Shown here: in pieces, positions 1 through 9,141 of the stretch
How the letters are laid out: every line of letters starts with the position of its first letter
Numbering within the stretch: position 1 is the stretch's first letter
Origin: Neobacillus sp. OS1-2
Lineage (GTDB): Bacteria > Bacillota > Bacilli > Bacillales > Cytobacillaceae
NCBI RefSeq assembly: GCF_030915505.1
Contig: NZ_CP133265.1
Location: 3,252,001-3,316,000 of the forward strand
Direction: 5' to 3'
Length of the DNA: 64,000 bases
Translations under genes and position numbers: made by a program
Notes under the pieces: generated by a model
What the model saw: only the letters and a program-made list of their open reading frames with translations
Told to the model about the DNA's origin: nothing
Database searches by the model: none

Positions 1-1
1 A

Positions 2-1882
2 GAAGGTTATAAAGAATTAAAGGATCAAAAATATTATATGGTCATTGAAATTCCGAAAGATTTTTCTAAAAATGCAACTACATTAATGGATAAGGATCCA
101 AAAAAATTAGAGTTGATTTATACTCCTAATGAAAGCTTTAACTTCCTTTCAGCACAAATTGGTAATACGGCTGCTGAGAAGATTAAAACGGCAGTAGCGG
201 AAAAAGTAACAGAAACCTATGCAGAAACTATTTTTTCAAAAGTTAGCGATCTTGCTGACGGGATTATAAAAGCAAGTGACGGGGCAGGTCAGTTAAAAGA
301 TGGTTCCGTAGATTTAAATAAAGGATCTGAGGAGTTAAACGGTGGCCTAGCAACACTCGCTGAAAAATCTCTTGAATTTAATAATGGTGTCAAAACAGCT
401 AATTCAGGTTCAAAGGCATTGGCTTCCGGGGCAACTGAATTGAAAGAAGGACTTTCTAAAGCAGAAGCTAATATGCCTATCTTAATTGATGGAACAAATC
501 AGGTTGCTGCCGGTGCAGCAAAATTAAAAACCGAGCTGCCCGCTGGTATTGCACAAGGAATGCAAAAAGAATTAACGGGCAGCGTCGGGGAGCTTAATAA
601 AGGGATTGACATGTTTGAAACGCAGTTAACGAAAGGTTTGGCTGCACAAATTGCGGATCAGACGATTACAGAACAAACAGAAAAAATGAAGAAACTTGCT
701 AACGCCTTAATCGCAAATGGGGTTTCTCCACAGCTTGTAAATGCCATCATGACAGCAGAACCTGCACCAACAAAAGAGGTGGTGCAAGCCGGTATTGAAG
801 CAAAGCTATCTCCAGGAATTGATGCCGGTTTTAAACAATTTAAAACGGGTGTTAATGAAAAACTTTTGGGTGCGACCAATGGATTAGATCAAAAGATTAA
901 GAGTCAGACCGATCCTTATTTTAATCAATTGTTAGCCGGTATTAATCAAGTAAATAGTGGTCAAAAACAACTTCAATCGGGAATCGATGCTTTGTCTGCG
1001 GGTTCTATCAAATTAAATGACGGAACAAATACCTTGTCTACTGGATTGAACACGTTAGAGGATGGTTCTAACCAACTTACAGCAGGAACTGGAAAATTAG
1101 CAGACGGCTCTAATCAATTAAAAGATGGGACCACGAAGCTTTCTGACGGTGCGAAGGAATTAGCTGATAAGCTTGCCGATGGTGCAAAAGAAGCCTCCAA
1201 GGTTCATTCAGATGATAAAACATATAATATGATGGCAGAACCGGTTAAACTCGATAATAAGAAAATGAATCATGTACCAAACTATGGAACTGGATTTGCC
1301 CCATACTTCATATCGCTAGGTTTATTTGTTGGTGCACTATTATTATCGATTGTCTTCCCGCTGCGAGATACTGCAGTTGCTCCTTCAAGTGGATTTAACT
1401 GGTTTCTTAGCAAGTATTCTATCATGGCGGGTGTTGGAATTATCCAAGCGTTACTTGCCGATGTAATCCTGCTAGGAGGATTAGGACTTGATGTACAGAG
1501 TGTACCAAAGTTTATTCTATTTTCAATCATAACCAGCTTGACGTTCATTGCCTTGATTCAATTGCTCGTTTCAGTATTCGCTGATGCAGGACGTTTCTTG
1601 GCTATCGTCATCTTAATTTTCCAATTAACTACAAGTGCGGGAACCTTCCCACTTGAATTAATTCCTAATTTCTTACAGCATTTTAATGCCTTCTTGCCAA
1701 TGACCTATTCGGTTCAAGGCTTTAAAGCTGTCATTTCAAGTGGTGACTTCAGCTTTATGTGGCATAATACAACGATTCTTTTAGGTTTCTTAGTTGCATT
1801 CGCCTTAGTAACGATCGCCTATTTTACAATGAGACATAAACATCAACATCAACATCAAAATAATTCTTTAGTAAGTGAATAA
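2..1882 (+). CDS. YhgE/Pip-family membrane protein, 5' truncated by window edge
   Basis: The frame is open from base 2, so the gene begins outside the window and the ATG at 38 is probably internal. The segment 'YYMVIEIPKDFS' is typical of the YhgE/Pip extracellular domain. The middle is a long run of LxxGxxxLxxG-type repeats (for example 'LKDGTTKLSDGAKEL'), the tail-tape-like signature of this family. The C-terminus has about five hydrophobic segments of ABC-2 type and ends in a His/Gln-rich cytoplasmic tail. Family members are membrane proteins; some act as phage receptors or secretion accessories, and the exact role here is unknown. In B. subtilis yhgE lies at the start of the same yhf block. 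A terminator follows directly. Confidence 0.85.
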   Translation, partial: EGYKELKDQKYYMVIEIPKDFSKNATTLMDKDPKKLELIYTPNESFNFLSAQIGNTAAEKIKTAVAEKVTETYAETIFSKVSDLADGIIKASDGAGQLKDGSVDLNKGSEELNGGLATLAEKSLEFNNGVKTANSGSKALASGATELKEGLSKAEANMPILIDGTNQVAAGAAKLKTELPAGIAQGMQKELTGSVGELNKGIDMFETQLTKGLAAQIADQTITEQTEKMKKLANALIANGVSPQLVNAIMTAEPAPTKEVVQAGIEAKLSPGIDAGFKQFKTGVNEKLLGATNGLDQKIKSQTDPYFNQLLAGINQVNSGQKQLQSGIDALSAGSIKLNDGTNTLSTGLNTLEDGSNQLTAGTGKLADGSNQLKDGTTKLSDGAKELADKLADGAKEASKVHSDDKTYNMMAEPVKLDNKKMNHVPNYGTGFAPYFISLGLFVGALLLSIVFPLRDTAVAPSSGFNWFLSKYSIMAGVGIIQALLADVILLGGLGLDVQSVPKFILFSIITSLTFIALIQLLVSVFADAGRFLAIVILIFQLTTSAGTFPLELIPNFLQHFNAFLPMTYSVQGFKAVISSGDFSFMWHNTTILLGFLVAFALVTIAYFTMRHKHQHQHQNNSLVSE

Positions 1883-1888
1883 GTTACA

Positions 1889-1922
1889 ATACCAGCCGTA
1901 CTACTTCGGCTGGTATTTTATT
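1889..1922 (+). terminator. Rho-independent terminator after the YhgE-like gene
   Basis: Stem ACCAGCCG (1891-1898) pairs with CGGCTGGT (1907-1914), followed by a T-rich tract. Confidence 0.8.
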
Positions 1923-1984
1923 TATGAAAAGAAACAGATTTTGAGTATAGTAAAGGTAGGAACTAAAATTAGGAGGAATGAGTC

Positions 1985-2719
1985 GTGAAACTAACAATAA
2001 TTGGCTATTGGGGCGGATATCCAAAACAGAATGGAGCATGTTCGGGGTATTTGCTTGAACACGGGGGATTTCAATTATTAATCGATTGCGGTAGCGGGGT
2101 TCTTTCGAAACTGCAAAATATCATCCAGCCAGAAGAATTGGATGCGGTGATCGTTTCTCATTACCATCCAGACCATATTGCAGATATCGGGGTCCTGCAG
2201 CATGCAAGACTAATCCTAGGATTTCTAGGCAAGGATTTCCCAACATTGCCAGTATACGGCCATGAATTCGACCAACATGAATTTGCTAAATTAACCTATA
2301 AAAATATTACGAAAGGGGTGGCGTATGATCCCCATAACACCGTAAACATTGGGCCGTTTCAAGTTTCATTTTTAAAAACCATCCATCCAGTCCCATGTTA
2401 TGCGATGAAAATCGAGGCAGAGGGCAAGTCTATTGTCTACACGGCAGACAGCGCCTTTCAAGAAGAATTTATCGAGTTTAGCCAGGGTGCCGATCTCTTG
2501 CTGTGTGAATGTAACTTTTACGGAAATCAAAATGGCAAGTCGGCAGGACATATGAACAGCTTAGAGGCAGGACGATTCGCCCAAAAGGCCGCCGTAAAAC
2601 AATTAATCCTTACACATCTGCCGCAGTACGGAGAATTAGTGAATTTAATCACAGAGGCATCCAGTGAATTTACTGGTATAATAAAACTTGCAGATGAGTT
2701 TCAAACTATTTCTCTATAA
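1985..2719 (+). CDS. yhfI: MBL-fold metal-dependent hydrolase (YhfI-like)
   Basis: Metallo-beta-lactamase-fold hydrolase of 244 residues, likely cytoplasmic. The metal-binding motif HYHPDH is at about residues 59-64. Further ligands are visible as His in 'KTIHPVPCYAM', Asp in 'YTADS' and a C-terminal 'LTHLPQ'. These fit the RNase Z/YhfI-like branch; the true substrate is unknown. The start is GTG at 1985 behind AGGAGG at about 1971-1976. The next gene, lplJ, begins 17 bp after the stop. The order yhfI-lplJ-lcfB is the same as in B. subtilis, which supports the name. The gene could share a transcript with lplJ, since no terminator separates them. Confidence 0.85.
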   Translation: MKLTIIGYWGGYPKQNGACSGYLLEHGGFQLLIDCGSGVLSKLQNIIQPEELDAVIVSHYHPDHIADIGVLQHARLILGFLGKDFPTLPVYGHEFDQHEFAKLTYKNITKGVAYDPHNTVNIGPFQVSFLKTIHPVPCYAMKIEAEGKSIVYTADSAFQEEFIEFSQGADLLLCECNFYGNQNGKSAGHMNSLEAGRFAQKAAVKQLILTHLPQYGELVNLITEASSEFTGIIKLADEFQTISL

Positions 2720-2735
2720 GAAGGGGCGGAATACT

Positions 2736-3725
2736 ATGTTATTTATCGATAATAAAGGCATCACCGATCCACGGATTAACCTGGCAATTGAAGAATACGC
2801 GTTGAAGAATCTTGATATTAACGAGAGCTATCTACTATTTTACATAAATGAACCATCCATCATTATCGGAAAAAATCAAAATACAATTGAAGAAATCAAT
2901 ACAGAATATGTTGAGGGTAATGGAATTCATGTTGTGCGAAGATTGTCTGGCGGTGGAGCAGTCTATCATGATCTTGGTAATTTAAATTTTAGTTTCATTA
3001 CAAAGGATGATGGGGAAAGCTTTCATAATTTCCGCAAATTTACTGAGCCAGTAGTGGAAGCTTTGAAAAAATTAGGCGTAAATGCCGAGTTAAGCGGCAG
3101 AAATGACCTTGAAGTAGAGGGCAGAAAGATTTCCGGAAATGCCCAATTTTCTACAAGAGGGAGAATGTTCAGCCATGGAACCCTGCTTTTTCATTCAGAA
3201 ATGGATCATGTCGTAGCTGCCTTGAAGGTTAAGAAGGACAAGATTGAGTCAAAGGGAATTAAGTCGGTTCGCAGCCGAGTTGCTAATATATCCGAGTTTT
3301 TAGCGGAACAGATTGATATTAAGGAGTTCCGTTCATTAATTTTAACCTCTATTTTTGAGGGGCAAGAACAAATTCCGGAATATGTGTTGACTGAAGAGGA
3401 TTGGGAAAAGATTCATCAACTATCCAAGGAGCGCTACCAAAACTGGGATTGGAATTATGGAAGATCACCTAAGTTCAATCTGCAGCACTCGCACCGCTTC
3501 CCGGTTGGTTCAATCGATGTCCGCTTGGAAGTAAATAAAGGGATCTTAGAAAACTGTAAAATATATGGTGACTTTTTTGGTGTTGGCGAAGTAAGTGATA
3601 TTGAAAACAGGTTAAAAGGGATTCGTTATGAAAAGACTGAAATTGAAAAAGCACTTTTAGAAGTAGATACGATTCATTATTTTGGAAATATTTCAAAAGA
3701 GGAATTTATCAACTTGATCTATTAA
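2736..3725 (+). CDS. lplJ: Lipoate-protein ligase LplJ
   Basis: Lipoate-protein ligase of about 329 residues, which activates free lipoate with ATP and transfers it to lipoyl domains. The sequence has the family motif 'RRLSGGGAVYHDLGNLNFSF' with the lipoate-binding loop. It also has 'GRNDLEVEGRKISGNAQF', which contains the conserved lysine region. The start is ATG 2736 behind AAGGGGCGG. An upstream in-frame start at 2688 overlaps yhfI and lacks a ribosome site. A strong terminator follows. Position after yhfI and before lcfB matches the B. subtilis locus. Confidence 0.92.
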   Translation: MLFIDNKGITDPRINLAIEEYALKNLDINESYLLFYINEPSIIIGKNQNTIEEINTEYVEGNGIHVVRRLSGGGAVYHDLGNLNFSFITKDDGESFHNFRKFTEPVVEALKKLGVNAELSGRNDLEVEGRKISGNAQFSTRGRMFSHGTLLFHSEMDHVVAALKVKKDKIESKGIKSVRSRVANISEFLAEQIDIKEFRSLILTSIFEGQEQIPEYVLTEEDWEKIHQLSKERYQNWDWNYGRSPKFNLQHSHRFPVGSIDVRLEVNKGILENCKIYGDFFGVGEVSDIENRLKGIRYEKTEIEKALLEVDTIHYFGNISKEEFINLIY

Positions 3726-3744
3726 AATATATTGAAACGTGACG

Positions 3745-3771
3745 CGGTGATAACTATCACCGTGTTTTTTT
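3745..3771 (+). terminator. Terminator after lplJ
   Basis: Stem CGGTGAT (3745-3751), loop AACT, ATCACCG (3756-3762), then a run of T. Confidence 0.85.
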
Positions 3772-3781
3772 CGTATTACAC

Positions 3782-3810
3782 TTGAATACTTAACTTTCTA
3801 GCAATATAAT
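3782..3810 (+). promoter_or_regulatory. Sigma-A-type promoter of lcfB
   Basis: -35 TTGAAT (3782-3787) and a perfect -10 TATAAT (3805-3810) are separated by 17 bp. A transcript would start near 3817, upstream of the FadR-type operator. Confidence 0.65.
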
Positions 3811-3836
3811 GTATTTAGAAAATTGTTATAATTTTA

Positions 3837-3854
3837 TGAATGAGTATTCATTCA
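3837..3854 (+). promoter_or_regulatory. FadR-type operator upstream of lcfB
   Basis: The 18-bp site TGAATGAGTATTCATTCA has perfect 7-bp arms around GTAT. It matches the operator recognised by the Bacillus TetR-type FadR repressor of fatty-acid degradation genes. It lies between the predicted transcription start and the lcfB ribosome site, so bound repressor would block transcription until acyl-CoA releases it. Confidence 0.85.
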
Positions 3855-3870
3855 TAGTGGGAGGGATACG

Positions 3871-5433
3871 ATGAATTTATCTGCACAGCTTAATGAAACG
3901 GCAAAGAACTTTGCTACGAAACCAGCCTATTATTTTATGGGGCAGACAAGCACTTACGCCGAACTGGATGGGGCAATAACAAAGTTTGCTTCAGGGTTGG
4001 CAAAGCTAGGAGTTCAAAAAGGTGATCATATTGCCTTATTGCTTGGCAACTCACCGCACTTTATCATCAGCTTATATGGGGCTTTACGTTTAGGGGCAAC
4101 TGTCATCCCCATTAATCCGATTTATACGGCGGATGAAATTGGCTACATTTTACATAATGGCGATGTGAAAGTGGTTGTTGCACTTGATTTAGCCTTACCG
4201 CTGGTGGAAAAAGTGCACACCAATCTCACAAAAATTGAGCATTATGTATTCTGCGAAACGAAGTCTGAAAGTCTTGTACAATCTGAAATTGAAAAACTTT
4301 CTGTGTATCCTAAAATGAAATCGTTTACAAGTTTGATTGCCTCTGGGGATGTATTCTTCCAAGGTCCAGAGCTTAAAGATGATGATACAGCGATCATTCT
4401 TTATACCTCTGGAACAACAGGAAAGCCCAAGGGTGCCATGTTAACTCATAAGAATTTATACAGCAATGCTAAAGATGTCGGCGAATATTTGAAAATGAAT
4501 AACGATGACAGAGTTGTAACTGTCCTTCCAATGTTCCACGTTTTCTGCTTGACAGTTGCCTTAAATGCACCTTTATTAAGTGGTGCAACCCTGTTGATTG
4601 CACCAAAATTCAGTCCAAAGGAAATCTTTGCCCTTATAAAAGGACAAGAGGCAACCGTTTTCGCCGGCGTTCCGACAATGTATAATTTCCTTTATCAATA
4701 TCCGGAAGGGAATACAGAAGAGCTACAATCATTACGGTTATGCATTTCCGGAGGTGCGTCACTCCCGGTTGCATTATTAAAGAATTTTGAACAAAAGTTC
4801 TCGGTGATGATTTCGGAAGGATACGGGTTATCAGAAGCATCACCTGTTACTTGTTTTAACCCGCTTGACCGTCCACGTAAGCCGGGGTCAATTGGCACAT
4901 CCATCCTCCATGTGGAAAACAAGATAATAGACGAACTGGGTGAAGAGGTTCCTGTTGGCGGCGTGGGTGAATTAATTGTTCGTGGACCGAATGTGATGAA
5001 GGGCTATTATAAAATGCCGGAAGAAACGACTGCAGCGATCCGTAACAATTGGCTTCATACCGGGGACATGGCGAGAATGGATGAAGATGGCTATTTCTAT
5101 ATTGTTGACCGGAAGAAGGATCTAATCATTGTTGGCGGCTATAATGTATACCCTCGTGAGGTAGAAGAAGTCATTTACGACCATCCAGATATTGTGGAGG
5201 TAGCGGTGCTCGGTGTTCCGGATCCTAACCAGGGCGAGGCTGTTAGTGCTTTTGTCGTCAGTAAAAACCCAGAACTTACAGTGGAGCAGGTACGTGAGTA
5301 TTGTAAAGAGCATCTTGCGAAATATAAGGTTCCCACAACTATTGAGTTTTTAGAGGAACTTCCTAAGAACACAACAGGAAAAATCTTAAGGCGTGCCCTG
5401 AAAACTCAAGTTACCCAGACCGTCGGAAAGTAA
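3871..5433 (+). CDS. lcfB: Long-chain fatty-acid--CoA ligase LcfB
   Basis: ANL-superfamily acyl-CoA synthetase of 520 residues that converts fatty acids to acyl-CoA through an acyl-adenylate. The P-loop-like AMP motif '[13 protein letters not shown]' is near residue 175. The adenylate-binding '[11 protein letters not shown]', the '[14 protein letters not shown]' motif and the hinge '[20 protein letters not shown]' follow in order. The C-terminal catalytic lysine is in '[11 protein letters not shown]'. Length is normal for the family. The start ATG 3871 follows GGGAGGG. The gene stands alone between two terminators and is preceded by a FadR-type operator, so induction by fatty acids is expected. 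Confidence 0.93.
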   Translation: MNLSAQLNETAKNFATKPAYYFMGQTSTYAELDGAITKFASGLAKLGVQKGDHIALLLGNSPHFIISLYGALRLGATVIPINPIYTADEIGYILHNGDVKVVVALDLALPLVEKVHTNLTKIEHYVFCETKSESLVQSEIEKLSVYPKMKSFTSLIASGDVFFQGPELKDDDTAIILYTSGTTGKPKGAMLTHKNLYSNAKDVGEYLKMNNDDRVVTVLPMFHVFCLTVALNAPLLSGATLLIAPKFSPKEIFALIKGQEATVFAGVPTMYNFLYQYPEGNTEELQSLRLCISGGASLPVALLKNFEQKFSVMISEGYGLSEASPVTCFNPLDRPRKPGSIGTSILHVENKIIDELGEEVPVGGVGELIVRGPNVMKGYYKMPEETTAAIRNNWLHTGDMARMDEDGYFYIVDRKKDLIIVGGYNVYPREVEEVIYDHPDIVEVAVLGVPDPNQGEAVSAFVVSKNPELTVEQVREYCKEHLAKYKVPTTIEFLEELPKNTTGKILRRALKTQVTQTVGK

Positions 5434-5452
5434 GAACGGTTTAGAGAAATGT

Positions 5453-5481
5453 AAAAGACAGGCATACAGCCTGTCTTTTTC
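5453..5481 (+). terminator. Terminator after lcfB
   Basis: Stem GACAGGC (5457-5463) / GCCTGTC (5469-5475), flanked by A and T runs. Confidence 0.85.
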
Positions 5482-5518
5482 GTAGTCCAGGAATTATAGA
5501 CTTCAACTTTTATCACAG

Positions 5519-5568
5519 ATGGAACGCTCCAGGCCATCCGTCGCTGACCAGGGAGCTTGCACCTTTTG
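5519..5568 (+). repeat. Fragment of the dispersed Bacillus-type intergenic repeat
   Basis: The stretch containing 'GCTCCAGGCCAT' and 'CGCTGACCAGGG' closely matches the right half of the full copy at 21601-21762. Only about 50 bp remain. It lies between lcfB and azlC. Confidence 0.7.
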
Positions 5569-5637
5569 TTCTTTTATTTTTTCGGAAAATTTGCTAAAAT
5601 TTATCTTTATACGATTGATTGCAACAAGGAGGGAATC

Positions 5638-6372
5638 ATGTTGGCGGATATAGCAATAGAACGAGATACGTCTGAATTTAAAAAGGGGATTCAGGCAGGC
5701 ATTAGCATCGGGATTGGTTATTTTCCCATTGCCTTAACATTTGGTCTCCTCGCTAAAACTACTGGACTTACTATATATGAAGCTGTTTTTATGAGTCTCA
5801 TCGTGTTTGCCGGCGCATCACAATATATTTCATTAAGTCTTATTGCGTATGGGACTGGTATTATTGAAATTATTTTAACTACCTGTATCGTTAATATTAG
5901 ACATTTTCTTATGAGTGCAACATTAAATGAAAAAAGCGAAGAGGACCATTTGCTCAACAAACTTTTTTATTCGTTCGGCATTACCGACGAAACTTTTTCA
6001 GTTGCGGCTACAAGGGATGGGAAAGTTTCAACAGGGTTTATGCTTGGCCTTAATTCGGTTGCCTATATCAGTTGGGTTGTTTTTTCGGGAATCGGTCATC
6101 TAATTGGCGCAAGCCTGCCGCAAACCTTACAGGAAAGCATGGGGGTTGCCTTATATGCGATGTTTATTGGTCTCCTAGTTCCCTCGTTAAAAAAGAGTAC
6201 AAAGGTCCTTTTCCTGGCCATACTGGGAGCGGTTTTTAATTCGGTATTAACCCTTACTCATATCATGGCACAAGGCTGGGCAATTGTAACAGCAACGTTA
6301 TTGTCGGCTATCATAATCGAAACAGCAGAAGTGCTGAAAAAAAGGTATCGAGGTGGACAATATGAGAAGTGA
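5638..6372 (+). CDS. azlC: AzlC-family branched-chain amino acid exporter, large subunit
   Basis: Integral membrane protein of 244 residues with six or seven hydrophobic segments. The N-terminal 'GIQAGISIGIGYFPIALTFG' is characteristic of AzlC. With AzlD it exports branched-chain amino acids in B. subtilis; the substrate here is inferred from the family. The start ATG 5638 has a clear AAGGAGG just upstream. A longer frame back to 5557 runs through the repeat fragment and was not used. The 3' end overlaps azlD by 11 bp, indicating translational coupling. Confidence 0.9.
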   Translation: MLADIAIERDTSEFKKGIQAGISIGIGYFPIALTFGLLAKTTGLTIYEAVFMSLIVFAGASQYISLSLIAYGTGIIEIILTTCIVNIRHFLMSATLNEKSEEDHLLNKLFYSFGITDETFSVAATRDGKVSTGFMLGLNSVAYISWVVFSGIGHLIGASLPQTLQESMGVALYAMFIGLLVPSLKKSTKVLFLAILGAVFNSVLTLTHIMAQGWAIVTATLLSAIIIETAEVLKKRYRGGQYEK

Positions 6373-6670
6373 AATCATTTGGATGATTATCGGAATGGGG
6401 CTAGTAACCTATATTCCAAGGATGCTCCCTTTTGTCTTATTTAAAGGGAAGGCGCTACCGCCTTTTATTCAAGGAGTATTAAGAAATGTGCCATATGCAA
6501 CCCTTGGCGCCTTAATATTTCCGGCGATAATTTTTATTCAAAAGGACGATATATGGTACGGTGTACTGGGGGCTGCCGCAGCCTTCGTAGCCGCCTATTT
6601 AGGAGCAAATGTAATCGTGGTCGTCCTCGGCTCCATTGCTATCCTTGCCCTATATTCGTTTCTTATGTAA
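6362..6670 (+). CDS. azlD: AzlD-family branched-chain amino acid exporter, small subunit
   Basis: Small membrane protein of 102 residues with about four hydrophobic segments and the AzlD motif 'YIPRMLPFVLF'. It is the partner of AzlC in a two-component exporter. ATG 6362 was chosen because GAGGTGG lies at about 6350-6356. A GTG at 6353 is in frame but sits within that ribosome site. It overlaps the end of azlC. A short terminator follows. Confidence 0.9.
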   Translation: MRSEIIWMIIGMGLVTYIPRMLPFVLFKGKALPPFIQGVLRNVPYATLGALIFPAIIFIQKDDIWYGVLGAAAAFVAAYLGANVIVVVLGSIAILALYSFLM

Positions 6671-6697
6671 GTCAGTTCCTAAAAGCTGGCTTTTTTT
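6666..6697 (+). terminator. Probable terminator after azlD
   Basis: Imperfect stem AAGTCAG / CTGGCTT with G-U pairs, followed by seven T. It overlaps the stop codon region. Confidence 0.6.
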
Positions 6698-6772
6698 AAT
6701 GCTTAGTTCTAAAAAACCCATTTTTAACTAAACTAAGTATAGGAGAGGTTGTACACAAGGGGGGACAAAATC

Positions 6773-8041
6773 ATGGTTAGAAAACTGGGGGTCTATGCGG
6801 TTTTGGCCTTTTGTTTGTATGGATTGTTTTTTTATTGGTATTTATTTCACTTTGCCAATACGACATTACCATTTGAATATCAAGGATCAAAAGCAGACCC
6901 GGCTACCTTTCTTAATGGCAGAGAGCTCAGCTTAAGTGAAGAATATTCAAAGGTGAGAAACCTATTGTTTTTCTTATCAACACCTTTTGAGTGGCTGTTT
7001 TATTTTCTCATTTTATTATTTGGCTTTTCAAAGGCATTCAAACGATGGGCAGACAATTCTTCAAAGTATAAACTGCTGCAAATACCCATTTATCTCATTT
7101 GGTTATTCTTTTTTGCCTTCATAGCCACATTTCCTTTAAACTATATTAGCTACTATTTATCCAAAACGTATCATATTTCAACACAATCGTTTCCTTCTTG
7201 GATGAAGGATGAGTTAATTGACTTTTGGATTAATTATGGGACGTGGTTGATTATTGTTCCTGTTCTTTATTGGCTAATGAAAAAAAGCCAAAAGCGCTGG
7301 TGGCTTTATGGCTGGCTGTTATCCATTCCATTTACGTTATTTATGATGTTCCTTCAGCCAGTTGTCATAGATCCACTATACAATGATTTCTATCCACTAA
7401 AGAATCAAGAATTGGAAACCAAAATTTTAGCACTGGCAGATCAAGCCGATATTCCAGCGAAGCATGTATTTGAAGTGAATATGGCAGATAAAACCAATGC
7501 AATGAACGCATATGTTAACGGAATTGGTTCTAGCGCCAGGATTGTTTTATGGGATACGACATTAAATCGGCTAAATGATAATCAAATCCTTTTTATCATG
7601 GCGCATGAAATGGGTCATTATGTGGAAAAGCATATTTATTTCGGCATCGCGGGTTACCTTCTGCTTTCGCTCTTTGGACTTTATTTGACATACAGGTTGA
7701 TGGATTGGATTATTAGCCGTTGGGGAAGGGAACTAAAAGTAACCAACGTACGGGATATTCGCTCACTTCCGTTGTTTCTTCTGATATTGTCTGTGCTTTT
7801 GTTTGTTTCAAGTCCACTTTCCAATTTAGCTTCACGCTACGAAGAAACACGTGCCGATAGATATGCGATTGAAATGACGAAAAATCCAGATGCTGCGATT
7901 ACCTCTTTTCAAGAATTAAGCCGTTCTGGATTGAGTCAAGTGAACCCGCCGTTATTGGTAAAAATATTTCGATATACGCATCCTTCCATGCTTGACCGCA
8001 TTTCCATGCTTGAGGAATATGAGATTAAGCATCGTCACTAA
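6773..8041 (+). CDS. M48-family membrane zinc metallopeptidase (YhfN-like)
   Basis: Ste24/CAAX-prenyl-protease-like membrane peptidase of 422 residues. Four or five hydrophobic segments precede the catalytic region. The zinc motif HEMGH is at about residues 278-282, in 'MAHEMGHYVEKHI'. The third ligand region is 'EETRADRYAIEM'. The start ATG 6773 follows AAGGGGGG. A TTG at 6749 is in frame but poorly placed. In B. subtilis yhfN lies after lcfB in the same block, so this is probably its orthologue. The physiological substrate is unknown; a role in membrane protein quality control is inferred from the family. A strong terminator follows. Confidence 0.88.
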   Translation: MVRKLGVYAVLAFCLYGLFFYWYLFHFANTTLPFEYQGSKADPATFLNGRELSLSEEYSKVRNLLFFLSTPFEWLFYFLILLFGFSKAFKRWADNSSKYKLLQIPIYLIWLFFFAFIATFPLNYISYYLSKTYHISTQSFPSWMKDELIDFWINYGTWLIIVPVLYWLMKKSQKRWWLYGWLLSIPFTLFMMFLQPVVIDPLYNDFYPLKNQELETKILALADQADIPAKHVFEVNMADKTNAMNAYVNGIGSSARIVLWDTTLNRLNDNQILFIMAHEMGHYVEKHIYFGIAGYLLLSLFGLYLTYRLMDWIISRWGRELKVTNVRDIRSLPLFLLILSVLLFVSSPLSNLASRYEETRADRYAIEMTKNPDAAITSFQELSRSGLSQVNPPLLVKIFRYTHPSMLDRISMLEEYEIKHRH

Positions 8042-8058
8042 TAGGATAAGGATATAGA

Positions 8059-8090
8059 ACTGAAGACAGATCCATGTCTTCAGTTTTTTT
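8059..8090 (+). terminator. Terminator after the M48 peptidase gene
   Basis: Perfect 10-bp stem ACTGAAGACA (8059-8068) / TGTCTTCAGT (8075-8084) plus a T run. Confidence 0.9.
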
Positions 8091-8107
8091 ATCTTATAAA
8101 AACAAAT

Positions 8108-8128
8108 AACCGCCTAATCAGGCGGTTT
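8108..8128 (-). terminator. Terminator of the IDEAL-domain gene, minus strand
   Basis: Hairpin AACCGCC TAATCA GGCGGTT. On the minus strand it is followed by a U-rich tract and lies just past the stop of the minus-strand gene at 8139. Confidence 0.7.
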
Positions 8129-8138
8129 AAAAAGTTTT

Positions 8139-8375
8139 TTACGTACCAAATCGTTTGTTAATGTCCTTAAGCTTATCGGATAAAAGAAGAAATGATCTTT
8201 TGTCCCGGGTATCAATGGCCAAGTCAATTTTCCGCAGCAATTTTTCTTTTTCAATCGTTAACTGAATTTCTGATAAGAGCATGTCGATGTAAAGATCCTG
8301 GACGAAGTTCTCCTTCATTCGATTTCGCTTCATGGCACCAAGTTTCATTAGTTCCGTGTATGATTTTTCATTCAT
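8139..8375 (-). CDS. IDEAL-domain protein (YhzC-like)
   Basis: Small protein of 78 residues carrying an IDEAL domain: 'LLRKIDLAIDTRDKRSFLLL' near the C-terminus. The domain occurs in small regulatory proteins of Bacillaceae. The start ATG 8375 follows AGAGGTGA on the minus strand; a GTG at 8384 is in frame but sits inside that ribosome site. The gene is divergent from comK, and B. subtilis yhzC is likewise next to comK, which supports orthology. No direct function is known. Influence on competence is only suggested by position. Confidence 0.8.
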   Translation of the reverse strand: MNEKSYTELMKLGAMKRNRMKENFVQDLYIDMLLSEIQLTIEKEKLLRKIDLAIDTRDKRSFLLLSDKLKDINKRFGT

Positions 8376-8558
8376 GGAAATCACCTCTGATGCTTTTTTT
8401 AATTATATGGAGATTTTCCAATAATATATCAAATTTTCTGATATTATTTTTTCCTGATATTGTGAAGAAAATAGCAACAATTAAAAAAAACAAAGGAATA
8501 AAAATGGAAAAGTGGTAAGATATGGTGGAAAAATTAAAATGAAAAGAGGTTGAAAGGA

Positions 8559-9116
8559 TTGGCACAAGTAAAAATCGGAGAATACGTGGTGAATTCTTGT
8601 ACGATGTATATAAAGCCAGTTGAATATGGAAATAAAATATTTTCCACTATTGTTGAACCAGAAGATGAATTTCTGTCTCCTTTTAAACCATTGGATTTAA
8701 TCAAAAACAGCTGTGCATTCTATGGTGTCGATTATGAAAGCAGGAGGAAGGGAACCAAACTGTTAATTGATTATTCACGAAAACTCCCAATAGTCATAGA
8801 ACCAATTAACAATATCTATGCCTTCTGTACTACGTCACCAGAGGACCCTAATTGTATTTGGTTCTTTCTTGAGCATATAAAGGATTACAGACGGGCATCT
8901 GCAAGGCAGACATTGGTCATTTTTCGCAATGACAATTCTTTCACTTTTCCGGTTTCCTACAGTACCTTTAATACCCAAATGTTAAGAACATCTTATTTAC
9001 AAACAAAGCTTATGCAAAGGGTTGAACTTAATAAGAAGAAATTATTTTATTTACTGCATGGGCCTCAGTTGTCGAAGGCATCAGAAAGTGGTGAATTTTA
9101 TTTGAAAGATCGGTAA
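8559..9116 (+). CDS. comK: Competence transcription factor ComK
   Basis: Master regulator of natural competence, about 185 residues, which binds paired AT-boxes as a dimer of dimers. Visible similarity to B. subtilis ComK includes 'KPLDLIKNSCAFYGVDYESR', 'GTKLLIDYSRKLPIVIEP' and 'PVSYSTFNTQMLRTSYLQTK'. No ATG is available: TTG 8559 fits AAGAGG at about 8544-8548 with 9-10 nt spacing, and TTG 8550 is the alternative. A weak start would limit basal ComK. Clear AAAA-N5-TTTT boxes were not resolved upstream. Med and ComZ, both linked to comK control, are encoded at 52.6-53.8 kb. Confidence 0.9.
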   Translation: MAQVKIGEYVVNSCTMYIKPVEYGNKIFSTIVEPEDEFLSPFKPLDLIKNSCAFYGVDYESRRKGTKLLIDYSRKLPIVIEPINNIYAFCTTSPEDPNCIWFFLEHIKDYRRASARQTLVIFRNDNSFTFPVSYSTFNTQMLRTSYLQTKLMQRVELNKKKLFYLLHGPQLSKASESGEFYLKDR

Positions 9117-9141
9117 TAATGACTACATATTTCAGAATTTT

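Noticed and set aside
8368..8565. Minus-strand frame of 65 codons near comK
   Set aside because: Product of AT-rich control DNA; it overlaps the IDEAL gene start and the comK start without a ribosome site.
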